Assembly: GCA_965203365.1 (NCBI GenBank)
Contig: OZ241878.1
Span: forward strand, 372,001-436,000
Length of the DNA: 64,000 nucleotides
Reading direction: 5' to 3'
From: VYFG01 sp965203365
GTDB lineage: Bacteria; Pseudomonadota; Gammaproteobacteria; Arenicellales; Poriferihabitantaceae
The position numbers and the translations under genes are program-made. The notes beneath the pieces were generated by a model that did not search any database, had not been told where the DNA came from, and was given only the letters and a program-made list of their open reading frames with translations. Of the stretch, positions 33,666 to 41,885 are shown piece after piece (positions within the stretch are counted from its first letter, which is position 1; the number at the start of each line of letters is the position of its first letter).

Positions 33666-33831
33666 ATGTCGGTCACTCCTTTATTTGGTTGCCTTGGCTA
33701 TGATAACAAAACCTGTCCTGTGGTGGTATTTCGTGTGATACCTTGAATCCGTCTTCTCAGGGTATGTGGTCTCATTCAGGTGTCTAGATTCATGCCTCAT
33801 GTTGAAAAAAGGGAAGCTGCCAGAGCGAACA

Positions 33832-33858
33832 CCAAAAAGGGCAGCCGAAGCTGCCCTT
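33832..33858 (-). terminator. Rho-independent terminator of the rhodanese gene
   Basis: On the minus strand AAGGGCAGC-TTCG-GCTGCCCTT forms a 9-bp stem with a stable tetraloop, and the T-run follows directly. It lies 23 bases after the stop codon of the rhodanese gene. Confidence 0.88.
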
Positions 33859-33880
33859 GGATCCTGATTGATATTTTGGG

Positions 33881-34582
33881 TTAAGGCTTTGCGGTGGTAA
33901 AACCCAGAATTTCCCATGACTGCATACCGTCACGGTACCATTTGATTTTCTCCGCCGGATAGCCGTATTTGAGCAATGTTGTGATGCTGGCAGGTGACTG
34001 ACCGCACCACATGCCGTTGCAGAACATGACTAGGGTTTTGGCCCGGTTGTAGTCGAAGACCTCACTGACCCGGTTGTTGGCAATGGCATCATCAATTTCG
34101 ATGAAATCCACGCCATCGGCCAATTGCACATTAAACTGCTCGGTCATGGTATTGGTAATCACTTCGGTGGTGGCTCCCTTGGATGGGGTCAACAGGGTCC
34201 AGGGTATGTTGACGGCACCGGGAATGGTCCCTTTGGCTACCCAGTCAGGAGTCCGGGAATCAACCAGCATGATGTTGCTGTCACCAGCCGACATCTTTGC
34301 GGCATAGTCAAGCACCTCCACCTCTCCAAGTGTTTCCACTCCTTCTGCCAGGACCATGGGTTGGATGCAAAATGGAGGGCAGGGGCGGGAAGTTTTGGCG
34401 AATGCGTCAATGACGATATTCTTGTTGTCTTGGTTGCGCATCACCTCCACTGGCTGACCGTTGTGGATCACTGTGACCGACATGATGTCTGGAGTGATTC
34501 CCACCGGCTTATTTTCCGCAAAAATGGTGGTCGAAAGGGTGGCTGCAAACAGGGCAGGCAGCCAGATGTGATGAAGTTTCAT
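33881..34582 (-). CDS. Periplasmic rhodanese-like protein
   Basis: The 233-residue protein has a signal peptide (about residues 1-22, ending IFAE) and a rhodanese domain with the loop VMFCNGMWCGQSP carrying the likely sulfur-accepting cysteine. A second cysteine pair, PCPPFCIQP, lies in the N-terminal part. The VDSRTPDWVAKGTIPGAVNIPW block is typical of rhodanese folds. ATG 34582 is chosen because GAGGA lies 8 bases upstream and gives a proper signal peptide. Rhodanese proteins of this kind (for example SoxL) accompany sox systems and move sulfane sulfur. It ends at a strong terminator. Confidence 0.85.
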   Translation of the reverse strand: MKLHHIWLPALFAATLSTTIFAENKPVGITPDIMSVTVIHNGQPVEVMRNQDNKNIVIDAFAKTSRPCPPFCIQPMVLAEGVETLGEVEVLDYAAKMSAGDSNIMLVDSRTPDWVAKGTIPGAVNIPWTLLTPSKGATTEVITNTMTEQFNVQLADGVDFIEIDDAIANNRVSEVFDYNRAKTLVMFCNGMWCGQSPASITTLLKYGYPAEKIKWYRDGMQSWEILGFTTAKP

Positions 34583-34713
34583 ATCAAAGTCCTCTACAAT
34601 TTCAGTTGGTTGGATTGACGGTTGGTTGGGTGTGCTGCAAAACGATCTCCGCTCGCTACAGAAGGCTGTGATAGAGGCATCGGTGGAAGCAGATAGGGCA
34701 TCACACACCCGAA

Positions 34714-34923
34714 TTAGCAATCTGGCTCTTCTTCCTCTTCCTCCCCCTTGTTTTCCGGCTGCTCTTCAGTCGGGGTGGAATCGGCCTGGAAATAGGTATC
34801 GGGCGAAGCCGCCCTGTCCTTGCTGGTCTCGACAGCAGCGAAGGTGGTCGAGACTCCCAAGAAGAGCATGGTAAACACAAAAACTACGAAAATCTTAATG
34901 GATAACAGGCGTCTGGTTTGCAT
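34714..34923 (-). CDS. Small secreted acidic protein with EEEEEEPDC tail
   Basis: I do not recognise this 69-residue protein. It has a clear signal peptide (about residues 1-30, ending FAAVE) and a mature part of about 40 residues ending in six glutamates and PDC. A single cysteine is the very last residue, as a possible redox or metal-binding arm. ATG 34923 gives a normal signal peptide; the frame is open 51 bases further. It lies 131 bases upstream of the rhodanese gene on the same strand, so they may share a transcript. Confidence 0.68.
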   Translation of the reverse strand: MQTRRLLSIKIFVVFVFTMLFLGVSTTFAAVETSKDRAASPDTYFQADSTPTEEQPENKGEEEEEEPDC

Positions 34924-35166
34924 GATCGGTATCTCGTTCGGTTGGTTGAAGTGAGATGGTGTAAAACGGCCCATTGTCCGCCCTCACCGCTCCTTCGGAG
35001 TTAGTTCCTTCTCTTATCGGCATCTCTGTCATCACAGAGACATTCCCTGGTTACAGGTCGCCGATTCGGTTTCTGTCGCCATGCCCATCAGTCTTCCCGC
35101 CGCAGCTCAATTAGTTCGTCCAGAAACACCATAAAGGATGTTTGATCCAATTATAATGCCATATCA

Positions 35167-36249
35167 CTAGTACTTCCAGATATCCACATCCACCCCCCTT
35201 TCACGGATCGTTTCGGCACGAGCACTGAGATATCGTTGAAAACTGGGCTCGTTTCGGTAAGCTCCGTCAGCAGCATAGGCCAGGGCTCCCAGAATGTGAA
35301 AGGTGCGAAACTGCGCGTTGACTTTCAGAATGATTTTGCCATCTGGGTCAAACAGGACCATGGCGGGGATGAAACTGATTTCGAGTTCCCCTGCCCATTG
35401 GGAAGCTGTGGTGGAAGTTCCATCTTGGCGCTTGATCGGGGTGTCAGCCCAGCGATTGAGCTGGATGATGTCAAACGCTTTCAGCAATGGATCTGCGTCC
35501 GGGTGACGGAAGGATTTTTCGTGGAGGAGTCGGCAGTTCTCGCAGTCCGGTTCTTCAAAAAATACCGCCAAGGGCCGGCCTTTTGCAGTCTTGGTAAGAT
35601 CATAAGGTGGAGCCAGGGCACGGTTCATCACCGTGGTCAGTTCCCCCGAGACAGGCCGTTGGCGTTTCGCCAGATGGTCCGCCCATGAGATGTGGGATTC
35701 CAGTCGATTAGCGACATATCCCAAGGCCAAGTCGAATTCTTCCGGTGGGAGATATCCATCTAGACGCAGAACCACTTGGCGGGCTTCATCAAAGAACAGC
35801 AAGGTGGGGGTGAAATTCACATCCAATGCGGCGGCCAGCGTTTTTTCGGTGAACGGTCGACCACCTACCTGTACAACTTCCCGGTCTCCCCACATATTGA
35901 TGGCGACCACATCGAAGTGTTGTTGCACTTTTTTCCCCAAGATCCCGTCAGTGAAGTTGTGCTCAACGAGCAGGTTGCAATAGGGGCATCCATCTTGGTG
36001 GAAATAGAGCACGAGGCGCCGTCCTGCTGCAGTCGCTTCATCAATGTCTTCCTCGAATTCGAGAAAACTCTCTTTGAACCAATCGGGGTGAATGGTATTC
36101 TTGGCTCCCAAAAAGGCCCCCATCGGAGTTTTCGCATGTTGGGTAGCACTTATGGGGTCTTCCGAAGACTTCTGATCGGTGGCTGGCACGGGTAGCGACA
36201 GTAACGTGACCATGCACAGGAGCAGGTAGTGTGGGATGTTGTTCCTCAT
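35167..36249 (-). CDS. Periplasmic protein with two tandem thioredoxin-like domains
   Basis: The 360-residue protein has a signal peptide (about residues 1-24) and two thioredoxin-like domains. The first carries C88-P-Y-C91 (HQDGCPYCNLLVEHNF), the second C236-E-N-C239 (EEPDCENCRLLHEKSF). Each has its own strand with cis-proline (NFTPTLLFFD and SFIPAMVLFD). Both halves align roughly, so the protein arose by duplication. Similar single-domain proteins occur at 17343 and 29308. A role in periplasmic thiol or persulfide reduction fits, but the partner is unknown. Confidence 0.8.
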   Translation of the reverse strand: MRNNIPHYLLLCMVTLLSLPVPATDQKSSEDPISATQHAKTPMGAFLGAKNTIHPDWFKESFLEFEEDIDEATAAGRRLVLYFHQDGCPYCNLLVEHNFTDGILGKKVQQHFDVVAINMWGDREVVQVGGRPFTEKTLAAALDVNFTPTLLFFDEARQVVLRLDGYLPPEEFDLALGYVANRLESHISWADHLAKRQRPVSGELTTVMNRALAPPYDLTKTAKGRPLAVFFEEPDCENCRLLHEKSFRHPDADPLLKAFDIIQLNRWADTPIKRQDGTSTTASQWAGELEISFIPAMVLFDPDGKIILKVNAQFRTFHILGALAYAADGAYRNEPSFQRYLSARAETIRERGVDVDIWKY

Positions 36250-36341
36250 TGGTTGCTGAAAATGGTGGACGATGTCGAGATATTAGACCAACTTTTCGCA
36301 GATTGGTTGTCGGTTGAATGCGTCGTTGGAACTTTTCATGT

Positions 36342-37197
36342 CAGAGCCTCTTGCAAAGCTCAGGTGCCAATCGACCGCCGGGCCGAGCTTAAATTTCTGT
36401 TGAAAGAAACTCCCTCCTGACCGCCCCAATTCCCCCATGGGGTGCGTTTGTTCGCTTCCAACAGAGAAAAAGAAAGAAAATCAGGCTGAGGGCGAGCGCC
36501 TCCGTGGGCTGGCTATCCGGCCCCTGCAGAGCGGTACCGCGAGGCACATCCACGGATCGACGGTCAAGGGTCAGCATGTCGACCATCCGATACCTGAACA
36601 CGTTCAGTGACCCTGGAACGAATTTGGTAACGGACGGTTTCCGGCATCACGAACCTGCTCGCCTTGGGCGCTTGGGCCTCCCGCTGGCTTTCGTCCTTGA
36701 GAGGCTTGTCTGGTCGTGGATGGAGGTCGATGATTGGGATGTGCCCAATCGCTGGGCATCGGTGCCACTCGGGACCATCTGCTCAGTTGGCGCCGTGGGG
36801 CATCCTCCCGGAAGCGGTCGATACAGTCTCGCGTCGTCGGCAGGTTCCACCCGCCTTGGCGATGAAGGTGCACGCCAAGGCCTGATGGTCCCTTCAGCGG
36901 TCGGGCACCGCCGGAGGTCTCCCGGATGAATCGTTCGATCTCGACCTAGTCGAGTCCCTGGACCCCCTGCCGGAGCTTCTGCCGTCACGGATCGGCTTGA
37001 AATCCTTGCCAGAGGTTTGGTAGAGTGGCGAAATAGGACAGGGGAGTCTCCTTCGATCAGTGGGTAGTGCGCCCCTCTCAGTGGGTAGTGCGCTCCTCTG
37101 ATAGACCGCAGGAGCGACCCCAAGTCCAGCCCGCGCTAAAATAATGACCTGATTCAAGGAAAACCCGCTCGACTGCGGTATTTTGCAAGAGGCTCTG
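36342..37197. mobile_element. Remnant of an IS4/IS5-like insertion sequence, about 0.86 kb
   Basis: CAGAGCCTCTTGCAAA at 36342-36357 and its exact reverse complement at 37182-37197 are inverted ends. Inside, the minus strand around 36590-36760 reads PIIDLHPRPDKPLKDE, then MPETVRYQIRSRVTE. This is a decayed version of the C-terminal part of IS4/IS5-type transposases (family pattern: PIIDxNPRR, MPEAVRYRERSTVER). Stops and frameshifts are frequent. A 20-base tandem repeat (AGTGGGTAGTGCGC plus CTCCTCT-like bases) lies at 37061-37100. It separates the tandem thioredoxin gene from the TrpD2-like gene. Confidence 0.7.
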
Positions 37198-37248
37198 CAG
37201 GGCATGGCCGCCTCAAATCCCTGGTCCTTGTGATAAGTATTCAATTTC

Positions 37249-37518
37249 ATGACACTGAAAATGAAGGCGGGTGAAGGACTGACTTTTGATGAATTGACTG
37301 GTGCCATGGACAGTCGTGCTATTGAGGAAACCCTCAAGCGTCTCGGCCCAGGCCAGATATCGAAAGAGAGTGCCGCCAAAGAATGCGAGTCAGACTTCGG
37401 GAGAGAATTCAGGGACTCGTTCCAGAGCGAGGCCGTGCGATACCCGACTAATGACAATCCAAGACCATTTCATGGGTGGATTCTGGGAGGGATCATCCGA
37501 GGACCATTCAGTTCGTGA
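37249..37518 (+). other. Small open frame, possibly a transposase N-terminal remnant
   Basis: An 89-codon frame begins with LTFDELTGAMDSRAIEETL, which faintly resembles the N-terminus of IS4-type transposases. The rest, from ISKESAAKECESDFG on, is not recognisable. It lies just outside the inverted ends of the neighbouring IS remnant. I cannot tell whether it is expressed. Confidence 0.3.
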
Positions 37519-37520
37519 GT

Positions 37521-38630
37521 ATGAGCCAGCATCTGCCTCCAGACCAGCGTATGAGGGAATATCTCCAGTTGGTTGCCACCGGGCCCGAATTGAGCAAGTC
37601 CTTGAACCAAGAGCAGGCGAAGGATGCAATGGGCATTATCCTCCGGAGAGAAACGGGCGCCATTCGGAGTGGGATTTTCCTCATTGCTATGAGAATGAAA
37701 CGGGAGACGGATGAGGAGAACATTGGGATTCTGAATGCGTTGACAGCTGTCATGTCCTCGACCAAGACACGCTTATCGACCGTCCTGGCGATGACGGATC
37801 CATTCAACGGCTTTTTGCGCAGTATTCCTGCCACCCCTTTTGTGCCAGCGGTCTTGGCAGCTTGCGGACTGCCGACTTATATTCATGGAATTGAGTCCAC
37901 TGGTCCGAAATATGGCCTGACACCACACAAGATCCTGTTGGCGGCCGGGCGGCCGGTGGACTTGGATATTGGTAGTGCACGTGATCGTCTGGATAATCCG
38001 GACATCGGCTGGACCTATCTGGACCAACGTCAATATGCCCCCAAACTGCATGATCTCATGGCCCTTCGAGATGCCATGGTCAAGCGTAGTTGTCTTTCCA
38101 CAATTGAGGTCGTGCTCAGGCCCATTGCGGGAGCTGAAACCAGCCATCTGATGACAGGGTACGTGCACAAGGCCTATCCCCCCGTTTACGCAGCTCTGGC
38201 CGAGCATGCGGGGTTTCAGTCGGCTGCGATTGTCCGGGGGGTGGAAGGCGGGTGTATTCCGTCAATAAGTCAACTCTCCCGGTATTTTGCCGTAGACGGG
38301 GGAGAACCCCAACTTAGGCGTCTGTCCCCTCAGGAATTGGGAATCCACCAGACAGAACGCGCCATTCCGGTTCCGGAACGATTTGCGGGTGATCTGGCAG
38401 CGTCGACCTACCGCCAAACGGATGTTCTCATGCCGGTGGCCGAATACGCTACCCGACTGGGCCTTGCGGCCTTGAAGGGATCACCTGGACCGATGTTGGA
38501 CAGTCTGGTCTATTCGGCTGCGATTGCGTTATCCCATACCGGCATTGCAGGGAACCTGCTGGAGGGTGTCACAATGGCTAGGAAAGCCATTGACCAAGGT
38601 GAGGCGCTGCGTCGCTTCTGTGCTGGCTGA
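37521..38630 (+). CDS. TrpD2/YbiB-like protein (anthranilate phosphoribosyltransferase fold)
   Basis: The 369-residue protein has the two-domain nucleoside phosphorylase-like fold: a helical N-terminal part (MREYLQLVATGPELSKSLNQEQAKDAM) and a larger domain with LTPHKILLAAGRPVDLD and HLMTGYVHKAYPPVYAALAEHAG, then VRGVEGG. The GTGGD PRPP loop of true TrpD is absent, replaced by GIESTGPKYG. It is therefore probably not a tryptophan enzyme but a YbiB-like protein, a group known to bind nucleic acids. No trp genes are nearby. ATG 37521 is chosen over 37476 because the N-terminus then matches the family. Confidence 0.8.
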   Translation: MSQHLPPDQRMREYLQLVATGPELSKSLNQEQAKDAMGIILRRETGAIRSGIFLIAMRMKRETDEENIGILNALTAVMSSTKTRLSTVLAMTDPFNGFLRSIPATPFVPAVLAACGLPTYIHGIESTGPKYGLTPHKILLAAGRPVDLDIGSARDRLDNPDIGWTYLDQRQYAPKLHDLMALRDAMVKRSCLSTIEVVLRPIAGAETSHLMTGYVHKAYPPVYAALAEHAGFQSAAIVRGVEGGCIPSISQLSRYFAVDGGEPQLRRLSPQELGIHQTERAIPVPERFAGDLAASTYRQTDVLMPVAEYATRLGLAALKGSPGPMLDSLVYSAAIALSHTGIAGNLLEGVTMARKAIDQGEALRRFCAG

Positions 38631-38682
38631 GCTCCAAAGATGGTGATTCCTGTGTTATCCATAGAACAATTCGTTTCGCTGC

Positions 38683-38708
38683 AAAAAAGTGCCGGGAGGA
38701 TCCGGCAC
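38683..38708 (-). terminator. Orphan intrinsic terminator, minus strand
   Basis: On the minus strand GTGCCGG-ATCCTC-CCGGCAC is followed directly by TTTTTT. This is a good Rho-independent terminator, but no called gene lies upstream of it on that strand until 39293. It may end a small RNA or short gene starting near 38.9 kb. Confidence 0.7.
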
Positions 38709-38983
38709 GGAAGACCACGTAAGAGAGCAAGTAAAGGCATCGCGCTGGTGGAGTCTTCGAGAGGAAAGGCGGTGGGCGATTGGGAGCTACTAGCTTCACT
38801 GTCAGACATTTTGTCGTCTGATTGATTGACAGAGGTGGTAGCAGTCAGGAAATTGGCAGGATCCATCATCCGAGTGTAGGTATTGGGATTCATCCAGGAC
38901 AGAAATATTGGCCGAATTCATCCAGGCAAGGCAATTGTTCATGTTGAATATGCCGAAATATGCCTGGATTCATGAATTCCATG

Positions 38984-39013
38984 CCCCCGTGCCACTTCGA
39001 AGTGGCACGGGGG
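38984..39013. repeat. 30-bp perfect palindrome built from an IS30-type end
   Basis: CCCCCGTGCCACTTC is followed immediately by its exact reverse complement, with no loop. The half-site is nearly the outer end of the IS30-type terminal repeat (CCCCCGTGCCACTCTGAAG), so the palindrome could be two abutted ends or an end that became symmetric. It lies 280 bases downstream of the RTX gene. Confidence 0.7.
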
Positions 39014-39228
39014 GCACGTTCCAGACAGTGCATCGACAAAATATAGTGCGCCTGTAGCTTGTTCCCCTCGGTGCCGAATGTCGCCGCAGGATGAGAGAAA
39101 TGTTGCGACGGCCTCACGAGAGTAGCGATTCGACCTCGTTCCTGTGACGAACCCGGCATCTTCCGACCGGGGATATCGAGCATAGCTTGTGTCCCTTCAC
39201 CAACCCGGCCCTTGCCGACCGACCTCGG

Positions 39229-39259
39229 GAAAAACAGAAGGAGGGCGGCCGAGCCGCCC
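39229..39259 (-). terminator. Rho-independent terminator of the RTX gene
   Basis: On the minus strand GGGCGGC-TCG-GCCGCCC is followed by TCCTTCTGTTTTT. It begins 34 bases after the stop codon of the RTX gene and is GC-rich like the gene. Confidence 0.85.
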
Positions 39260-39292
39260 CCCTGACGCCTTTTCCGCCGCTGGGCGCCCGGC

Positions 39293-41569
39293 TCAGGCGT
39301 TGATCAGCAGGTCGTTGTACTCCTGGATGGTGACGAAGCTGAAGTCGTCCGCGTCGATCTGGTCGGCGGTCACGCCCTGCAGAAGGATCTCGTGCCCCTT
39401 GACCAACTTCTTCGACGTGATGCGGACGCCGTAGTCGGTCTCCTCAATGACCAAGTCACCGAACCCGATGAACTTCGACCCCAGCTTGTTCTCTTTCTCG
39501 GCGAGGAACACGATGGTGTCGGTCCCGTCCTCGAAGTCGGTGATGACATCGACGCCGTCGCCCTTGCGAAACAGGAACTCGTCGGCCCCCTCGCCGCCGG
39601 TGAGGTGGTCGGCGTCCTTGCCACCTTCCAGCCGGTCGTTGCCGCCGTCACCGATCAGCCGGTCGTCGTGCTTACCGCCAACCAGAATGTCGTTGCCCTC
39701 GCCACCCTCGAGCCGGTCGGCGCCGTCGTCCCCGTTGAGCGTGTCGTTGCCGCTGCCGCCATAGAGCCGGTCATGGCCGTCGCCGCCGGACATCGTGTCG
39801 TTGCCCGCCCCGCCGAAGAGCCGATCGTCGCCGTCGTCGCCGTCGATCTTGTCGTCGCCAGCCCCGCCCCGGGCCACATCATCGCCCTGGCCGCCGTAGA
39901 GTTCGTCGTTCCCACTGCCGCCTTCGAGCACATCGTTGCCGTTGTGACCGTTGAGCGTGTCATTGCCGTTCTCGCCGTAGAGGCGGTCATGGCCCTCGTC
40001 ACCATTGAGCGTGTCGTCGCCGTCGCGCCCGTAGAGGGCGTCCTTGCCTTTTTTGCCGTTGAGGGTGTCGTCGCCGCGGGTGCCGAGCAGCAAGTCCTTC
40101 TTCGCCGTCCCGTCGATCGTCTTGCCCGTGGGCGGCGGCGCAGACTCCTGGTTCGGGTCGAAGTCCCAGATGAACTCCACGTTGCTGAAGTCCTGTCCGT
40201 CCCGGTTCAGGAAGATGGCCAGCGTCTTCTGACTGTCCCCGCTGCCGGTGACGAGCTTCTGTGCCGCCGTCGGCTGGTTGACGCCTAGCGTCGTGAACTC
40301 CTCCACGGCGACAAAGCGCACATCGGCCTGGGCCAGACCCAGCGGCAGGCGCACATAGTCCTTCTTGACGTCGAAGTCGACGATGATGTCGGGCGTCTCG
40401 CCGCTCGGGTCGATGACGAAGATGTCCCGCCCGACGCCCCCGACCAGCCAGTCGCGGCCGGCGCCGCCGTCGATCCGGTCGTTGCCGCCGCCGCCGAAGA
40501 TCGCGTCGTCGCCGGCGCCGCCGTAGAGCACATCGTTGCCGTGGTCCCCCTCAAGGGAGTCGTTGCCGTCACCGCCCCAGAGGGTGTCATTGCCGTGCCC
40601 ACCGTGGAGCGTGTCGTCGCCCTGGTTGCCGCGCAGCGTGTCGTTGCCGGCGCCGCCGTCGATCCGGTCGTTGCCGCCGCCGGCATCCATCCAGTCATCC
40701 CCGCCCCAGCCCCACATATGATCTTCGAACGCGGTGCCGTTCACCTCGTCATTGCCCAGCCCCCCGTTCCAGTATTCCCCCTGCAAGCCATCGATGTTGG
40801 CCCGGATCGCATCGATCGCCCTTTGGACCTGTGCCTCGTCTTTCGGGTCGAAATCGGCGGGGGAGATGCCCAGGGAGCGGTAGCCGTTGATCTCCGCCAG
40901 GACGATGTTGCCGTCGAGAATGATCCGGAAGTGGGTGTTCCCGAAATATCCTGAAGGGTGGTGCACCACCTGGATGGACTCGTCCAGGGTGTGGTCCCCC
41001 AGTTCGGAGATGACGATGCGGTCCTCGCCCGGGCGGAAGTCGACGATATGAACGTAGCTGTCGCGGTTCAGCACGAACGTGTCGTAACCGTCGCCGCCCC
41101 ACATGAAGTTGCCCTTCGACTGGAGGTTCCACCAATCGGGTTCACTGGGCAGCGGGCCGACCCGCTTGGTATCGCCGATCGGGCCCTCGTTATCGCGGCT
41201 CATAGCGGCCACGCGACCCGCGATCAGCGTGTCGTCGCCATTGTCGCCGAACATCCGGTCGAAGAACGCATCGTGCTGATTGCCGACGAGGATGTCATTC
41301 CACCCCCCGCCCTTGAGGAGGTTCGCGCCCCGGCCGCCGGCGAGGTAGTCCTCGCCCTTGCCGCCCTCGGCAATGTCGGTGCCGTCGCGGCCCGCGCCGC
41401 CCTGGTACCAGTCGCCCCGATGGCCTCCGTAGAACCAGTTGTTGCCGGTGCCGCCGAGGACTTTCATCGGAGCGGTCGAGCCCTCCGCGTGGCGGTAGCT
41501 GCGGTCTCCGCCCTCGTCCCTGTGATCAACGACCCCGCCGGAAACCGAGAATTCCTGTCGTTCGCTCAT
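39293..41569 (-). CDS. RTX (hemolysin-type calcium-binding repeat) protein
   Basis: The 758-residue protein is mostly built of calcium-binding nonapeptides of the GGxGxDxLx type. One block lies at about residues 275-385 (GGAGNDTLRGNQGDDTLHGG), a second at about 490-665 (NGDEGHDRLYGENGNDTLNG), and the N-terminal 130 residues hold looser repeats. No signal peptide is present. The C-terminus after EFLFRKGDGVDVITDF is the expected uncleaved type I secretion signal, ending in hydrophobic LLINA. No protease, lipase or hydrolase active site is seen, so it may be a surface or matrix protein. Its exporter genes lie directly upstream on the same strand. A GGGGAGGGG ribosome site and a G14 promoter tract precede it. 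Confidence 0.92.
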   Translation of the reverse strand: MSERQEFSVSGGVVDHRDEGGDRSYRHAEGSTAPMKVLGGTGNNWFYGGHRGDWYQGGAGRDGTDIAEGGKGEDYLAGGRGANLLKGGGWNDILVGNQHDAFFDRMFGDNGDDTLIAGRVAAMSRDNEGPIGDTKRVGPLPSEPDWWNLQSKGNFMWGGDGYDTFVLNRDSYVHIVDFRPGEDRIVISELGDHTLDESIQVVHHPSGYFGNTHFRIILDGNIVLAEINGYRSLGISPADFDPKDEAQVQRAIDAIRANIDGLQGEYWNGGLGNDEVNGTAFEDHMWGWGGDDWMDAGGGNDRIDGGAGNDTLRGNQGDDTLHGGHGNDTLWGGDGNDSLEGDHGNDVLYGGAGDDAIFGGGGNDRIDGGAGRDWLVGGVGRDIFVIDPSGETPDIIVDFDVKKDYVRLPLGLAQADVRFVAVEEFTTLGVNQPTAAQKLVTGSGDSQKTLAIFLNRDGQDFSNVEFIWDFDPNQESAPPPTGKTIDGTAKKDLLLGTRGDDTLNGKKGKDALYGRDGDDTLNGDEGHDRLYGENGNDTLNGHNGNDVLEGGSGNDELYGGQGDDVARGGAGDDKIDGDDGDDRLFGGAGNDTMSGGDGHDRLYGGSGNDTLNGDDGADRLEGGEGNDILVGGKHDDRLIGDGGNDRLEGGKDADHLTGGEGADEFLFRKGDGVDVITDFEDGTDTIVFLAEKENKLGSKFIGFGDLVIEETDYGVRITSKKLVKGHEILLQGVTADQIDADDFSFVTIQEYNDLLINA

Positions 41570-41612
41570 GATGCACCCCTCCCCCCAGATGGAATTGTTT
41601 CAGGAAATACCG

Positions 41613-41641
41613 AGTCTACCCCCCCCCCCCCCTTTTTTCAA
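41613..41641 (-). promoter_or_regulatory. Putative phase-variable promoter with G14 spacer (RTX gene)
   Basis: On the minus strand TTGAAA (41641-41636) and TAGACT (41618-41613) are separated by exactly 17 bases: AAA plus fourteen G (41632-41619). The ATG follows 43 bases after the -10 box. Seventeen is the optimal spacing for sigma-70 promoters, so the promoter in this clone could be in the on state. The layout mirrors that before the lipoprotein gene at 22424. Confidence 0.7.
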
Positions 41642-41885
41642 CCCCCCACTCCCACTCCGACGGCTCCCCCGCTGCGCTCATGGCATGAGGGCGTCGCCCG
41701 CAGGGACAGAGCACGGAGGCGAGCGGGACAGGCGCCATGAACACGGGGGTCGAGCGATCAGCTGCGCTGTGCGGCGGTCGACTCCGCCACCGGCAGATGG
41801 GTGGACAGGGCCATCAGTCCCGTCCGCCCTGCAGGATGCCGACGGCCCGTGAACAGGATCAGAACCGGAATCACGACCGACAGGG

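Larger units (their letters stand above)
38631..39228. other. Gene-free stretch with orphan terminator and long palindrome
   Basis: No reliable gene. A minus-strand terminator (38683-38708) and a 30-bp perfect palindrome (38984-39013) stand out. Three copies of ATTCATCCAGG or its complement occur between 38890 and 38980. A minus-strand frame at 38510-38893 begins NPNTYTRMMDPANFL but runs through the terminator, so I do not call it. Confidence 0.5.

Noticed and set aside
38510..38893. 127-codon minus-strand frame starting NPNTYTRMMDPANFL
   Set aside because: It runs through a strong intrinsic terminator on its own strand and into the 3' end of the convergent TrpD2-like gene.
39392..40288. Plus-strand open frame of 298 codons inside the RTX gene
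   Set aside because: It is the antisense shadow of GC-rich nonapeptide repeats, with low-complexity valine/alanine content and no ribosome site.
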